DNA of 64,000 nucleotides from positions 186,001-250,000 of the forward strand of contig MAAQ01000012.1 of NCBI GenBank assembly GCA_002162685.1. The letters are read 5' to 3'. The position numbers and the translations under genes are program-made. Under the pieces are notes generated by a model. The model saw only the letters and a list, made by a program, of their open reading frames with translations, ran no database searches and was not told the origin of the DNA. Shown here piece by piece: positions 44,411-53,997 of this stretch. Position 1 is the first letter of the stretch, and the number at the start of each line of letters is the position of its first letter. The stretch comes from Flavobacteriales bacterium 33_180_T64 (GTDB taxonomy: Bacteria; Bacteroidota; Bacteroidia; Flavobacteriales; Flavobacteriaceae).

Positions 44411-44814
44411 TAGTTTTTCCAGTTAAACGTGATATCTTTTTTAATATCAGGATGTAAACTGTAATGTACAGGACAAGTATTTGCTGTTCTTTCTAAAATC
44501 GTTCTTGTTTTCTTATCGGTTTCAAACGGAAAGTCTAAAATCACTTCAATTTTAGAAATGCGTCTTGGATTGCTTGCCATAGTCTTTGTGACATGAGCAG
44601 TTGTTCCTGTCATATCAATATTTAAATCTCTGGCTTTTATCCCCATAACGGTTATCATACAACTTGCTAATCCTGTAGCAACAGTATCTGTAGGAGAGAA
44701 CGCCTCTCCTTTACCATTATTGTCTGCAGGTGCATCTGTAATGAAAGGATTTTCAGATTTCAGGTGAACGCTTTCTGTTCTTAAATCACCTAAATAAGTT
44801 ACTTTTGATGTCAT
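44410..44814 (-). CDS. OsmC/Ohr-family protein
   Basis: This 134-residue protein has the two redox cysteines of the OsmC fold, C52 in ATGLASCMITVMGIKA and C114 in NTCPVHYSL, in the usual order and spacing. OsmC-like proteins reduce organic hydroperoxides or act as general thiol peroxidases; the narrow Ohr subgroup prefers fatty hydroperoxides. The TVATGLASCM stretch is closest to the broad OsmC-like group rather than Ohr. It overlaps its neighbours by one base on each side, so it is locked into the operon. Confidence 0.85.
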   Translation of the reverse strand: MTSKVTYLGDLRTESVHLKSENPFITDAPADNNGKGEAFSPTDTVATGLASCMITVMGIKARDLNIDMTGTTAHVTKTMASNPRRISKIEVILDFPFETDKKTRTILERTANTCPVHYSLHPDIKKDITFNWKN

Positions 44815-46721
44815 TATTCTGCTTCTACAATGATTAAGTTATCATACTTTACAACATAAACCGCTTCATTATAATAACCGCCAAAGGTCTTTTTTGAGTA
44901 ACGGAATTTATTCTCTACATATTCTGTCTCTACATCACTAGAAGAAGCTTTATACAAATCATCATCACTAGCTAAACGCAATAGCAAATCCATAGTTAAA
45001 TCAAATCCTCGTACAGCATATTTATTTGGACTTACATTATATTCCCGACGATAAGCTCTAATAAAAGCATTTCTTGAGGTTGCTATATCTGCAGTTTTAT
45101 TTACTGAAGGATAATGAAACTTTAAATTAGATAAATGATAATTGGAAATCTCTCTGCCTTCAAAGGCTCTATTTTTGTCTGTAGTCATCAAAATAATCTC
45201 TGTTCCCTCTATATTTAGACCATTAATCAGACTTATCACATTAGAAGCGAAACCTTCATTGTCAGTTTCTAAAAAGACAATATTTTTCCCTTTTTTAAAT
45301 ACATTTTCTAAATCGGTTTGATACACAAAATAAGCTTCTTTTCCTTCTTTATTCTTTCTCGAAAATATTTGTTTTGCTAAAGGAAACTCTGTCACCAACT
45401 TATCGCTAATGGCCTTATGTTTAGAATCGGCAAAAATCACCATATGCCTTGGCATTGAATCTAATTTCACAAAACTTATCATTGTTTCAACTAGTAAATC
45501 ACTTGATGGCACCGTTTGAAACACATTACTATACAAACTAATTGGCATAGAGTAAGGTGACACTACCGGCACATTATCTTTCTTTAACTCTGCAGCTACA
45601 CGATCTAAATTTTTAGGCAATAGAGGCCCTATCACTGCATCATACTCTGAAAAATCATTTGATGATAAAATCTTAGAAATCTCAGAAGGCCGATTTCTTG
45701 TATCAAAGACTTTTAGATCGGTAGAAATCCCTAAACGTTTTGCTGAATCTATAGCTATTAATGCACCTGCGTGAAAATCTAATGACACAGACAATAAGCG
45801 ATCTGTTCTTATCCTCTTTTTTGCTTCCGCTACAGAATCTACATCTATTTTATGAGTTCTATAAGGCAACATTAAGGCTATCTTTTTAGTACTTAAATTT
45901 CTCAAGCTATGAGATAAGTTTGTTTTTTCAACATCTTTAATGACATACTCTATTTTTGCGTTTTGAGGTAAACGTAAAATCATTCCTAACTTAAGTCCAC
46001 TATTTTTTAATTCAGGATTAAGAGCTTCAAGATCTTTTTGAGTTACACCTAGCTTTCTATTGAGCGCCATATAACCTTCACTCTTTAAAACCGTATAATA
46101 GTTATAAGTTTCTTCTACAGACTTCTCTTCATTATCGCTAATATTAGGAACATTAACCTTTTGACCTGGTTGTAAAACTTCTCCAAGTTTTGGATTAAGT
46201 GCTTCCAACTCAGGAACAGTGATTCCAAATTTATAAGCCACTCGCCATTTCCCTTCCTTAGGTAATACCTTATATTTTTTTATGGTATTACTAAACGATA
46301 CTTTATTGACTATAGTCTTAAACTTCGGAATTTTAATTTTGTCCCCTTTCCTAAGGTTTTCAGAATATAAACTTGTATTATACTTTTTTATATCTTCTAT
46401 TTCAACATTATATTTTTTAGAAATACTAAACAGGGTTTCTTTTCGCCTTACTTTATGAGTTTTAAAACTCACAACTTCTTTAGTCTCTTTTGGTACTGGT
46501 TCATTTTTCACTCTTGAAGTAGGAATGATCAATACCGTATTTTCATCAATAGTTTTTTTTGCATCAGGATTAAGTGCATAGATATCAAAAGGCGTCACTA
46601 AATATAGCTTCGCAATACTCTTTATTGTTTCACCTTGTTTTACCTTATGGGTTTTATAATCTTGAGCATATACAGATATGCTACAAAACAAAACAACTAT
46701 GATAAGAATGAGTTTCTTCAT
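44814..46721 (-). CDS. Exported LysM protein with periplasmic-binding-protein-like domain
   Basis: The 635-residue protein has a signal peptide (MKKLILIIVVLFCSISVYAQ). Four LysM-like units follow at about 23-67, 88-133, 148-193 and 209-255, each ending in an IP-like turn (VLIIPTSR, KIKIPKFK, KVNVPNIS, LRLPQN). From about 275 it continues with a type 1 periplasmic binding protein fold (KIALMLPYRTHKIDVDS; YDAVIGPLLPKNLDRVAAEL; VVSPYSMPISLYSNVFQTVP), as in ABC branched-chain amino-acid receptors and LpoA-like PBP activators. Such proteins may bind peptidoglycan and steer synthases, as LpoA does, or bind a ligand. It is the first gene of a four-gene operon. Confidence 0.8.
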   Translation of the reverse strand: MKKLILIIVVLFCSISVYAQDYKTHKVKQGETIKSIAKLYLVTPFDIYALNPDAKKTIDENTVLIIPTSRVKNEPVPKETKEVVSFKTHKVRRKETLFSISKKYNVEIEDIKKYNTSLYSENLRKGDKIKIPKFKTIVNKVSFSNTIKKYKVLPKEGKWRVAYKFGITVPELEALNPKLGEVLQPGQKVNVPNISDNEEKSVEETYNYYTVLKSEGYMALNRKLGVTQKDLEALNPELKNSGLKLGMILRLPQNAKIEYVIKDVEKTNLSHSLRNLSTKKIALMLPYRTHKIDVDSVAEAKKRIRTDRLLSVSLDFHAGALIAIDSAKRLGISTDLKVFDTRNRPSEISKILSSNDFSEYDAVIGPLLPKNLDRVAAELKKDNVPVVSPYSMPISLYSNVFQTVPSSDLLVETMISFVKLDSMPRHMVIFADSKHKAISDKLVTEFPLAKQIFSRKNKEGKEAYFVYQTDLENVFKKGKNIVFLETDNEGFASNVISLINGLNIEGTEIILMTTDKNRAFEGREISNYHLSNLKFHYPSVNKTADIATSRNAFIRAYRREYNVSPNKYAVRGFDLTMDLLLRLASDDDLYKASSSDVETEYVENKFRYSKKTFGGYYNEAVYVVKYDNLIIVEAE

Positions 46722-46766
46722 TTAAAATTTATTTTATTCTTAATTACGCAAAACAATAAAGAGGGT

Positions 46767-48302
46767 TTATTCCCATTCAATTGTAGCAGGTGGTTTTGAA
46801 CTTATATCATATACCACTCTATTAACACCTTTTACTTTATTTATAATTTCATTTGAGGTCTTTTGTAAAAACTCATATGGAAGATTCACCCAATCAGCAG
46901 TCATCCCGTCTGTGCTCTCTACAGCTCTCAATGCCACACATTTTTCATATGTTCGCTCATCACCCATAACACCTACACTGTTCACTGGCAGCAAAATTGC
47001 TCCTGCTTGCCATACTTTATCATATAAACCCCAAGTTTTCAAATTATTGATAAAAACAGCATCGACCTCTTGTAATATACGAACATTTTCTCGTGTTAGA
47101 CTTCCAAGAATTCGAATTGCTAATCCTGGTCCAGGAAATGGATGACGTCCTAAAATATTTTTATCCATCCCCATTGAAGCACCTACACGACGAACCTCAT
47201 CTTTGAATAATGATTTTAATGGCTCTACAATTTTTAATTTCATAAAATCTGGCAAACCGCCAACATTATGATGACTTTTAATTGTTGCACTTGGTCCTCC
47301 TGTTGCCGAAACACTTTCTATTACATCTGGGTAAATAGTTCCTTGTGCCAACCATTTTACATCTTCAATAAGGTGCGCTTCATCATCAAAAACTTCAATA
47401 AACACACGACCAATAGCTTTTCTTTTTAGCTCAGGATCACTTACATCTTCCAAGGCATCCAAAAAGCGTGCCGAAGCATCAACACCTTTAACGTTTAATC
47501 CCATGCCTTCGTATTGTTCAAGCACACTATCGTACTCATTTTTACGAAGCAATCCATTATTAACGAAAATACAATATAGATTTTCACCAATAGCTTTATG
47601 TAATAATATTGCAGCTACAGATGAATCTACACCTCCTGACAATCCTAAAACGACTTTATCATTTCCTAATTGTGCTTTTAGCGCATCAACTGTTTCTTCA
47701 ACAAAAGAATCTGGTGTCCAATCTTGTTCTACATTTGCTATATGCACTAAAAAATTTTCTAACAATTGCTTTCCATCAGTAGAATGATAGACTTCTGGGT
47801 GAAATTGAATTGCATAGGTTGTTTCACCTTCTATTTTAAAAGCAGCATTCTCAACATCATGAGTACTTGCTAATAAAACACCATTAGTAGGTAATTCTTT
47901 AATGGTATCACTATGACTCATCCAGACTTGACTTCCTTTAGAAATACCTTCAAAGAAATGATCATTTTCTTTTACAAAACTCAAATTTGCTCTACCATAT
48001 TCTCTAGTATTTGAAGGTGCTACTTCTCCTCCTGAAAAATGAGCTAAATATTGCGCACCATAACACACTGCTAAAAGCGGTTTTTTAGCTCTAATTTTAG
48101 ATAAGTCAGGATGTAAAACATCTTCTCCTCTTACAGAGTTTGGACTACCTGATAAAATAACAGCTTTAAAGCTTTCTGAATCTACAGGAATTTTGTTAAA
48201 TGGATGTATTTCGCAGTAGATGTTTAACTCTCTGACGCGACGTGCAATAAGCTGTGTGTATTGCGAACCGAAATCTAAAATAAGGACTTTGTTGTGTTGC
48301 AT
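46767..48302 (-). CDS. guaA: GMP synthase, glutamine-hydrolysing
   Basis: The start is set at the ATG 48302 (511 residues), where the sequence [20 protein letters not shown] matches the usual family start; the ATG seven codons upstream adds only MQLLLLH. Domains: glutamine amidotransferase with C80 in LAVCYGAQ and the His/Glu in [12 protein letters not shown]-pyrophosphatase with [10 protein letters not shown]-terminal GMP-binding dimerisation domain ending [20 protein letters not shown]. It converts XMP to GMP. A TACTTTTG box with a TTG at 22-base spacing sits directly before this start. Confidence 0.97.
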   Translation of the reverse strand: MQHNKVLILDFGSQYTQLIARRVRELNIYCEIHPFNKIPVDSESFKAVILSGSPNSVRGEDVLHPDLSKIRAKKPLLAVCYGAQYLAHFSGGEVAPSNTREYGRANLSFVKENDHFFEGISKGSQVWMSHSDTIKELPTNGVLLASTHDVENAAFKIEGETTYAIQFHPEVYHSTDGKQLLENFLVHIANVEQDWTPDSFVEETVDALKAQLGNDKVVLGLSGGVDSSVAAILLHKAIGENLYCIFVNNGLLRKNEYDSVLEQYEGMGLNVKGVDASARFLDALEDVSDPELKRKAIGRVFIEVFDDEAHLIEDVKWLAQGTIYPDVIESVSATGGPSATIKSHHNVGGLPDFMKLKIVEPLKSLFKDEVRRVGASMGMDKNILGRHPFPGPGLAIRILGSLTRENVRILQEVDAVFINNLKTWGLYDKVWQAGAILLPVNSVGVMGDERTYEKCVALRAVESTDGMTADWVNLPYEFLQKTSNEIINKVKGVNRVVYDISSKPPATIEWE

Positions 48303-48305
48303 GTG

Positions 48306-48338
48306 CAAAAGTAATAATTGCATCTAAAACACCGACAA
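48306..48338 (-). promoter_or_regulatory. Promoter of guaA
   Basis: On the minus strand, TTG (48338-48336), a 22-base spacer and TACTTTTG (48313-48306) match the consensus. The box ends three bases before the chosen ATG, so the mRNA may be leaderless. Confidence 0.5.
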
Positions 48339-48357
48339 CAAAACATTAATTTTTATA

Positions 48358-49959
48358 TCAAATTGATAACACTAAAAACTCACCTTTCAATGGTTTTAAG
48401 TCGAGAATTAACTTTGGTATTAATTCATCTCCATATTCCAAATAAAATTCAGAAAAGTTCATGTTTCGTTCTTGCAAACTTTGCCCAGGAAATAGATCAT
48501 TTTGAAGTTCGACAATTCTCTCAAGATAGTCACTTAGCTTTCGCTTTTCTGCTTTTAACAAACGTTTTTCTAAATTTTCTAATCCTTTAATTTGTTTTCT
48601 TTCTTGAGCAGCAACAGCACCTCTAAAAGATTTATCGGTTTGTTCTGCTAATTGATACAAACCTTTAAACTGTTTCTCAAGAGTTGCTTTTTGAGATGAA
48701 AAATCGATATTAATTTCAGAAATACGCTTTGTTACTTTTGTTTTTAAATCGTTTTGTTTTAAGAACAAATCTTTAACCGAAATCTCTAATTTTTGAAGTT
48801 TTTCTTTTTGTTTATCAGTAATTAACACCACCGAATTACGAAGTAACAACATTGGAAACACTACATTTTGTGCTTCAAAATTAGATTTGAGTTGTAACCA
48901 ATATGCCAATTCTCCACCTCCTCCAATATAACAGAGATTGGGCAAAATAATTTCTTGATATAATGGACGCATAATCACATTTGGTGAAAAACGCTCTGGA
49001 AAGTCTGCAACCTCTTTTAGTATCTCACTTTTACTCCATATAATATTTGTATTCTTAACTTTGAAAACACCCTCTATTTCAATAATTCGTTCTCGTAAAT
49101 CTTTAGTAATATAGAACAGATTTATTTCTCTCGGATTAACTTGAATTTTATAATTTCCATCTAAATTATTAAGCTTAGTATTGGCTTGTGTCACATTCTC
49201 AAAAGACGTTTGATTTACTAATTCGTCTTCAATATATGGAATAAAAAGTTGTTTCAATTCCGAATCATTTCCATCAACAATCACCAACCCATAATCTGAA
49301 AATAGCTCATTAACCAAGTACTGCATGGCATAAGTGAGATTGCCATGTTTTAAGTATGCATTTTCAAATAATTGTTTTAAATCTTCAGCATTGGTCGTAG
49401 AATTTAATTGATTGGCAAACACTTCAAATACGGTTTCTAATCCATTAAGATTTAATTCGCCAACAGCTCCAGAAGCAGCTCTATTCCACTGTACTTTTTG
49501 GCCTCTAAAATTGAAATAATTAATTTCATCAAAATCATGATCTTCTGTTGCCATCCAATAGATAGGCACAAAATTTTGATTAGGATATTTCATCTTTAAT
49601 TCTTTACACAAATTGATAGTAGAAACTATTTTATAGAAAAAATAAAGTGGTCCTGTAAATAAATTTAACTGATGTCCTGTTGTAATTGTAAATGTATCAG
49701 CATCATTAAGCAAGTTAATATTACTACGCGTTGCTTCAGAAGCATTAATTGATTTGTATTGATTTTTTAATGATTTCACTAAAACTGTTCGTGTATCTGA
49801 AGTGAACGAATTTTGTTTTTCTTCAATTTGAGCTTTAAAATTTTCAAGATTAGGAAAGCGATTATAAAACGAATTTATCTCGTTTTTTTCGTCTAAGTAA
49901 TCACAAATCAATGAAGAAAAATAATTGGTTTCTCTAAACGGAATACAGTCTGCTGGCAT
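48358..49959 (-). CDS. bshC: Bacillithiol biosynthesis cysteine-adding enzyme BshC
   Basis: The 533-residue protein has the family start IPFRETNYFSSLICDYL, then TTGHQLNLFTGPLYFFYKI (HQ of the HIGH-like site), VPIYWMATEDHDFDEINYF and YIGGGGELAYWLQLK near the middle. The second half contains a long coiled coil (about 385-500). BshC adds cysteine to glucosaminyl-malate to make the thiol bacillithiol, which replaces glutathione in many Bacteroidota and Bacillota. The genes bshA and bshB are not in this window. The ATG start follows a TATCTTTA box. Confidence 0.95.
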   Translation of the reverse strand: MPADCIPFRETNYFSSLICDYLDEKNEINSFYNRFPNLENFKAQIEEKQNSFTSDTRTVLVKSLKNQYKSINASEATRSNINLLNDADTFTITTGHQLNLFTGPLYFFYKIVSTINLCKELKMKYPNQNFVPIYWMATEDHDFDEINYFNFRGQKVQWNRAASGAVGELNLNGLETVFEVFANQLNSTTNAEDLKQLFENAYLKHGNLTYAMQYLVNELFSDYGLVIVDGNDSELKQLFIPYIEDELVNQTSFENVTQANTKLNNLDGNYKIQVNPREINLFYITKDLRERIIEIEGVFKVKNTNIIWSKSEILKEVADFPERFSPNVIMRPLYQEIILPNLCYIGGGGELAYWLQLKSNFEAQNVVFPMLLLRNSVVLITDKQKEKLQKLEISVKDLFLKQNDLKTKVTKRISEINIDFSSQKATLEKQFKGLYQLAEQTDKSFRGAVAAQERKQIKGLENLEKRLLKAEKRKLSDYLERIVELQNDLFPGQSLQERNMNFSEFYLEYGDELIPKLILDLKPLKGEFLVLSI

Positions 49960-49980
49960 AGTTAAGGTTCAATTCTAATG

Positions 49981-49988
49981 TAAAGATA
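49981..49988 (-). promoter_or_regulatory. Promoter -10 box of bshC
   Basis: TATCTTTA on the minus strand has one mismatch to TAnnTTTG, 22 bases before the ATG. Confidence 0.38.
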
Positions 49989-50041
49989 CTGCTCTTAACT
50001 TTTTTTAAGTCCTAAATTTTAGTTAATTCATCAGCAGTTCC

Positions 50042-50049
50042 TATCTTTA
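50042..50049 (+). promoter_or_regulatory. Promoter -10 box of the M14 peptidase gene
   Basis: TATCTTTA (one mismatch to TAnnTTTG) with TTAG at 50019-50022, 19 bases upstream. It is divergent from the bshC box. Confidence 0.42.
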
Positions 50050-50081
50050 CTTAATAACACAATCAATTTAGATTTGAATTC

Positions 50082-52574
50082 ATGATTAAATCAATCACTT
50101 TTATCATTGCATTAGTTTTATCAGCCGTAACTTTTGCTCAAAACCTACAGTCACCTTCACAATTTTTAGGTTATGATTTAGGAAGTAAATTTTCAAGACA
50201 TCATCAAGTCGTTGATTATTTCAAACATGTCGAAAGTCAGAAACCTCTTCAAGTTACTATAGAACAGTATGGTGAAACTAATGAAAGACGACCTTTAATG
50301 TTGGCATTTATTTCTTCTGAAGAAAACATAAAGAACCTTGACAATATTAGAACAAATAATCTTAAAAATGCTGGATTACTTGACGGCTCCTCAACATTAA
50401 ATACTATTGCTATTGTATGGTTAAGCTATAATGTTCATGGTAATGAAGCATCAAGTTCAGAAGCTTCAATGAGCACCATTTATAAGTTACTCACAGAAAA
50501 TCAAGACTATTTAAAAAACACGGTAGTCATTATTGACCCTTGTATTAATCCTGATGGTCGCGATCGTTATGTAAATTGGTATAACGAAACTGCTAGCACT
50601 CCTTATGATATTGATCAGCAAGCAAGCGAACATAATGAACCTTGGCCTGGAGGACGACCAAACCATTATCTTTTTGATTTGAACAGAGATTGGGCTTGGG
50701 CCACACAAGTAGAATCGGCTTCTCGATTAAAAGCCTATAATAAATGGATGCCACATATTCATGTCGATTTTCATGAACAAGGCATTAATGAACCTTATTA
50801 TTTTGCACCAGCAGCTGAGCCTTTTCATGAGGTAATTAGTGATTGGCAACGCGAATTTCAAACACAAATAGGCAAAAATCATTCTAAGTATTTTGATGCT
50901 GAAGGTTGGTTATATTTCACTCGCGAACGTTTTGATTTACTATACCCAAGTTATGGAGACACGTACCCAACTTATATGGGAGCTATTGGTATGACTTACG
51001 AGCAAGCTGGGCATGGTCGTGGAGGATTAGGTATTTTAAATGACGAAGGTGATGTATTAACTTTAGTAGATAGACTAACTCATCATACTGTAACGGGATT
51101 GTCTACAGTTGAAATTTCATCTAAAAACGCTGAAAAATTAAATTCAGAATTTGCAAAATTCTTTAACAACGCTAACCTAAAGTATAAAAGCTATGTTCTT
51201 AAAGGTAATACTGATAAAATTGAACAAGTAACATCACTTTTAGACAAGCATGATATTGATTATGGTTTCGCTCAAAGCGGAAAAGCAAATGGCTATAATT
51301 ATGCCACATCAAGGCAAGGACAAATGAATACCTCTTCAAATGACTTAGTCGTAAACACAAATCAGCCTAAAGGAAAAATGGTAAAAGTTTTATTTGAACC
51401 TAATGCTAAATTAAGTGATTCTCTTACTTATGATATTACAGCTTGGAGTATTCCTTACGCTTATGGATTAGACGCTATAGCAAGTACAAGTTTAATTAGT
51501 CAACAAAAAAGAATTACAGATATTCAAATTCCAACAGTAAATACTTCGGCAACTGGCTATGTTTTGAAATGGAATAATTTAAAAGACGCACAGTTTCTCG
51601 CTGAACTATTAAAGCAAGGTATTAAAGTTCGATTTACTGAAAAACCATTTACGACTCAAGGACAAACATACGATAGAGGTTCATTAATTATTGTTAGAGG
51701 TGATAACAAAAAAATAACCAGCTTTGATTCAAAAGTTATAGATGCTGCTCTAAAACATGAAAGAGATCCTAATGCCATTTCTTCTGGCTTTTCAACTAGT
51801 GGTCCAGATTTTGGGTCTCCCGACATAAAACTAGTTAATCCTCCTAAAATTGCAATACTTTCTGGAGAATACACATCCTCATTGAGCTATGGCGAGTTAT
51901 GGCACTTTTTTGAACAACAGCTCCACTACCCAGTAACCTCTATTAATACGAATAACTTAAATCGAATCAACTTATCAAAATACAATGTATTAATCGTGCC
52001 AAATGGCTATTATGGTCGTTTGTTAAATGATGCGCTTATCGATAAACTAAAAACATGGATTCAATCTGGAGGAAAACTCATTGCTATTGATGGCGCTTTA
52101 AACAGTTTTGCAGACAAAGAAGGGTTTGGATTAAAACGAAATCAAACACAAGATGCGGACAAAGAAAAAGAAGACAACAGACGTATTAAGTATGCAGACA
52201 GAGAACGTGATAATACAAAGAATCTTATCACAGGTGCTATTTTTAAAAGTGATGTAGACAATACACACCCAATGGCGTTCGGTTACAACGACACCTATTT
52301 TACTTTAAAATTAGGAAGTGCATCCTATGCTTTATTAGAAAACGGTTACAACGTTGCTTATCTTGGTGAAAACCCTAAAAATGTTTCGGGTTATGCTGGA
52401 AAAGACGCATTAAAAAAACTTGACAACACTTTAATTTTTGGAGAACAACGTATTGGAAATGGAAGCGTTATTTATATGGCAGATAATGTTATGTTTAGAA
52501 GCTTTTGGGAAAACGGCAAACTATTCCTTGTCAACTCCATTTTTTTTGTAAACAATAACTTGATCGAACTTTAA
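50082..52574 (+). CDS. Exported M14-family zinc carboxypeptidase with glutamine-amidotransferase-like C-terminus
   Basis: The 830-residue protein has a signal peptide (MIKSITFIIALVLSAVTFAQ). The M14 domain follows, with zinc ligands H and E in YNVHGNEASS, the substrate-binding NPDGRDRYVN and LNRDW, a third His in HVDFHEQG, and the catalytic Glu in GMTYEQAGHGRG. From about residue 590 a class I glutamine-amidotransferase-like fold (IAILSGEYTSSLSYGELWHF; YNVLIVPNGYYGRLL; WIQSGGKLIAIDGAL) follows. The same two-domain form is found in many Bacteroidota secreted carboxypeptidases. No sorting domain is visible, so the protein is probably periplasmic. Confidence 0.9.
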   Translation: MIKSITFIIALVLSAVTFAQNLQSPSQFLGYDLGSKFSRHHQVVDYFKHVESQKPLQVTIEQYGETNERRPLMLAFISSEENIKNLDNIRTNNLKNAGLLDGSSTLNTIAIVWLSYNVHGNEASSSEASMSTIYKLLTENQDYLKNTVVIIDPCINPDGRDRYVNWYNETASTPYDIDQQASEHNEPWPGGRPNHYLFDLNRDWAWATQVESASRLKAYNKWMPHIHVDFHEQGINEPYYFAPAAEPFHEVISDWQREFQTQIGKNHSKYFDAEGWLYFTRERFDLLYPSYGDTYPTYMGAIGMTYEQAGHGRGGLGILNDEGDVLTLVDRLTHHTVTGLSTVEISSKNAEKLNSEFAKFFNNANLKYKSYVLKGNTDKIEQVTSLLDKHDIDYGFAQSGKANGYNYATSRQGQMNTSSNDLVVNTNQPKGKMVKVLFEPNAKLSDSLTYDITAWSIPYAYGLDAIASTSLISQQKRITDIQIPTVNTSATGYVLKWNNLKDAQFLAELLKQGIKVRFTEKPFTTQGQTYDRGSLIIVRGDNKKITSFDSKVIDAALKHERDPNAISSGFSTSGPDFGSPDIKLVNPPKIAILSGEYTSSLSYGELWHFFEQQLHYPVTSINTNNLNRINLSKYNVLIVPNGYYGRLLNDALIDKLKTWIQSGGKLIAIDGALNSFADKEGFGLKRNQTQDADKEKEDNRRIKYADRERDNTKNLITGAIFKSDVDNTHPMAFGYNDTYFTLKLGSASYALLENGYNVAYLGENPKNVSGYAGKDALKKLDNTLIFGEQRIGNGSVIYMADNVMFRSFWENGKLFLVNSIFFVNNNLIEL

Positions 52575-52588
52575 AGTTAAAAATTGTT

Positions 52589-53893
52589 CTAGCTCAAAGC
52601 TTCGGCATACAAATCAAAGTCTTCTGCTTCTATAATCTTTACCCTTGTAAATTCTCCAGTTTTCAAGTAAGTACTTGTTGCGTCAATTAAGACTTCGTTA
52701 TCCACATCTGGTGAATCAAACTCTGTACGACCAACAAAGTAATTTCCTTCTTTTCTATCGACGACAACTTTAAATTCTTGTCCGATTTTAGCTTGATTCA
52801 ATTCCCAAGAAATCTGAGATTGGATTTCCATAATTTGATTAGCTCTGTCTATTTTCACATCTTCAGGAACATCGTCTTCCAAATTATAAGCATGTGTATT
52901 TTCTTCGTGAGAATACGTAAAGCATCCTAAACGCTCAAAACGCATAGCTTTTACCCAATCTCTAAGTGTATTAAAATCTTCTTCCGTTTCTCCTGGATAC
53001 CCAACAATCAAGGTTGTTCTAATAGTCATTTCTGGAACTTTAGCTCTAAATTCCTTTAATAGTTTTGTGGTTTTCTCTTTTGTAGTACCACGACGCATAC
53101 TTTTTAAAATAGCATCTGAAATGTGTTGTAATGGAATATCTAAATAATTACAAATTTTAGGCTCACGATTCATCACATCCAATACATCCATTGGAAATCC
53201 TGATGGGAATGCATAATGCAAACGAATCCATTCAATGCCATCAACCTTCACTAGATGTTCAAGAAGCTCGGCTAAATTTCGTTTCTTATATAAATCTAAT
53301 CCGTAATAGGTTAAATCTTGAGCAATCAACACTAACTCTTTAACGCCATTAGCTGCTAATTTTTCAGCTTCGATTACTAAATCTTCTATAGGTGTACTTT
53401 TATGTTTTCCACGCATTAACGGGATAGCACAAAAACTACATGGTCTATCACAACCTTCAGCAATTTTTAAATAAGCATAGTTCTTTGGTGTTGTTGTTAA
53501 ACGCTCACCAATAAGCTCATGCTTATAATCTGCTCCTAAAGCTTTTAGTAATCCTGGAAGCTCAGTAGTACCAAAATATTGATCTACATTAGGAATTTCT
53601 TTTTCTAGATCTGGTTTATAGCGTTCACTTAAACAACCTGTCACAAAAACTTTATCAACCTCTCCTGCTTCTTTTTTTTGCATAAATTCTAAAATAGTAT
53701 TTACACTTTCTTCTTTAGCATTATTAATAAAACCACAGGTATTAATCACTACAACATTACCTTCCTCTTCATGAACAACATCTTTTCCACTGGCTTTTAA
53801 TTGCCCCATCAACACCTCGCTATCATAAACATTTTTACTACAGCCAAGTGTTATAACATTGATTTTGTTTTTCTTAAGTGATTTAGTTCTCAT
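52589..53893 (-). CDS. rimO: Ribosomal protein uS12 methylthiotransferase RimO
   Basis: The 434-residue radical SAM enzyme adds a methylthio group to Asp88 of ribosomal protein S12. The N-terminal UPF0004 domain has three cluster-binding cysteines (TLGCSKN, INTCGF, VTGCLSE). The radical SAM motif is CDRPCSFC, and a C-terminal TRAM domain (EFKVVVDRKEGNYFVGRTEF) follows. I start at the ATG 53893 (MRTKSLKK); a TTG two codons upstream is the only earlier option. A TATCTTTG box lies 18-25 bases before the start. Its stop faces the M14 gene with 14 bases between, and no terminator is visible there. Confidence 0.96.
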   Translation of the reverse strand: MRTKSLKKNKINVITLGCSKNVYDSEVLMGQLKASGKDVVHEEEGNVVVINTCGFINNAKEESVNTILEFMQKKEAGEVDKVFVTGCLSERYKPDLEKEIPNVDQYFGTTELPGLLKALGADYKHELIGERLTTTPKNYAYLKIAEGCDRPCSFCAIPLMRGKHKSTPIEDLVIEAEKLAANGVKELVLIAQDLTYYGLDLYKKRNLAELLEHLVKVDGIEWIRLHYAFPSGFPMDVLDVMNREPKICNYLDIPLQHISDAILKSMRRGTTKEKTTKLLKEFRAKVPEMTIRTTLIVGYPGETEEDFNTLRDWVKAMRFERLGCFTYSHEENTHAYNLEDDVPEDVKIDRANQIMEIQSQISWELNQAKIGQEFKVVVDRKEGNYFVGRTEFDSPDVDNEVLIDATSTYLKTGEFTRVKIIEAEDFDLYAEALS

Positions 53894-53910
53894 AGTCAAA
53901 TTTCAGTTTG

Positions 53911-53918
53911 CAAAGATA
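53911..53918 (-). promoter_or_regulatory. Promoter -10 box of rimO
   Basis: TATCTTTG on the minus strand fits TAnnTTTG, 18 bases before the chosen ATG. The -33 element is not clear (nearest TTG is 27 bases away). Confidence 0.5.
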
Positions 53919-53933
53919 CGCAATGATTTGTGA

Positions 53934-53941
53934 TATATTTG
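53934..53941 (+). promoter_or_regulatory. Promoter -10 box of the serine hydrolase gene
   Basis: TATATTTG fits TAnnTTTG, with a TTG at 53908-53910 (23-base spacer). It is back to back with the rimO box; leader about 50 bases. Confidence 0.5.
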
Positions 53942-53997
53942 TTTTCAAATGATTAAACCTTATTGACAGTTTTAAGTCTTACTCTAAACTACACCCT

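Noticed and set aside
47503-47787. Plus-strand frame of 94 codons inside guaA
   Set aside because: It lies fully inside a conserved gene on the other strand and has no promoter or recognisable product.
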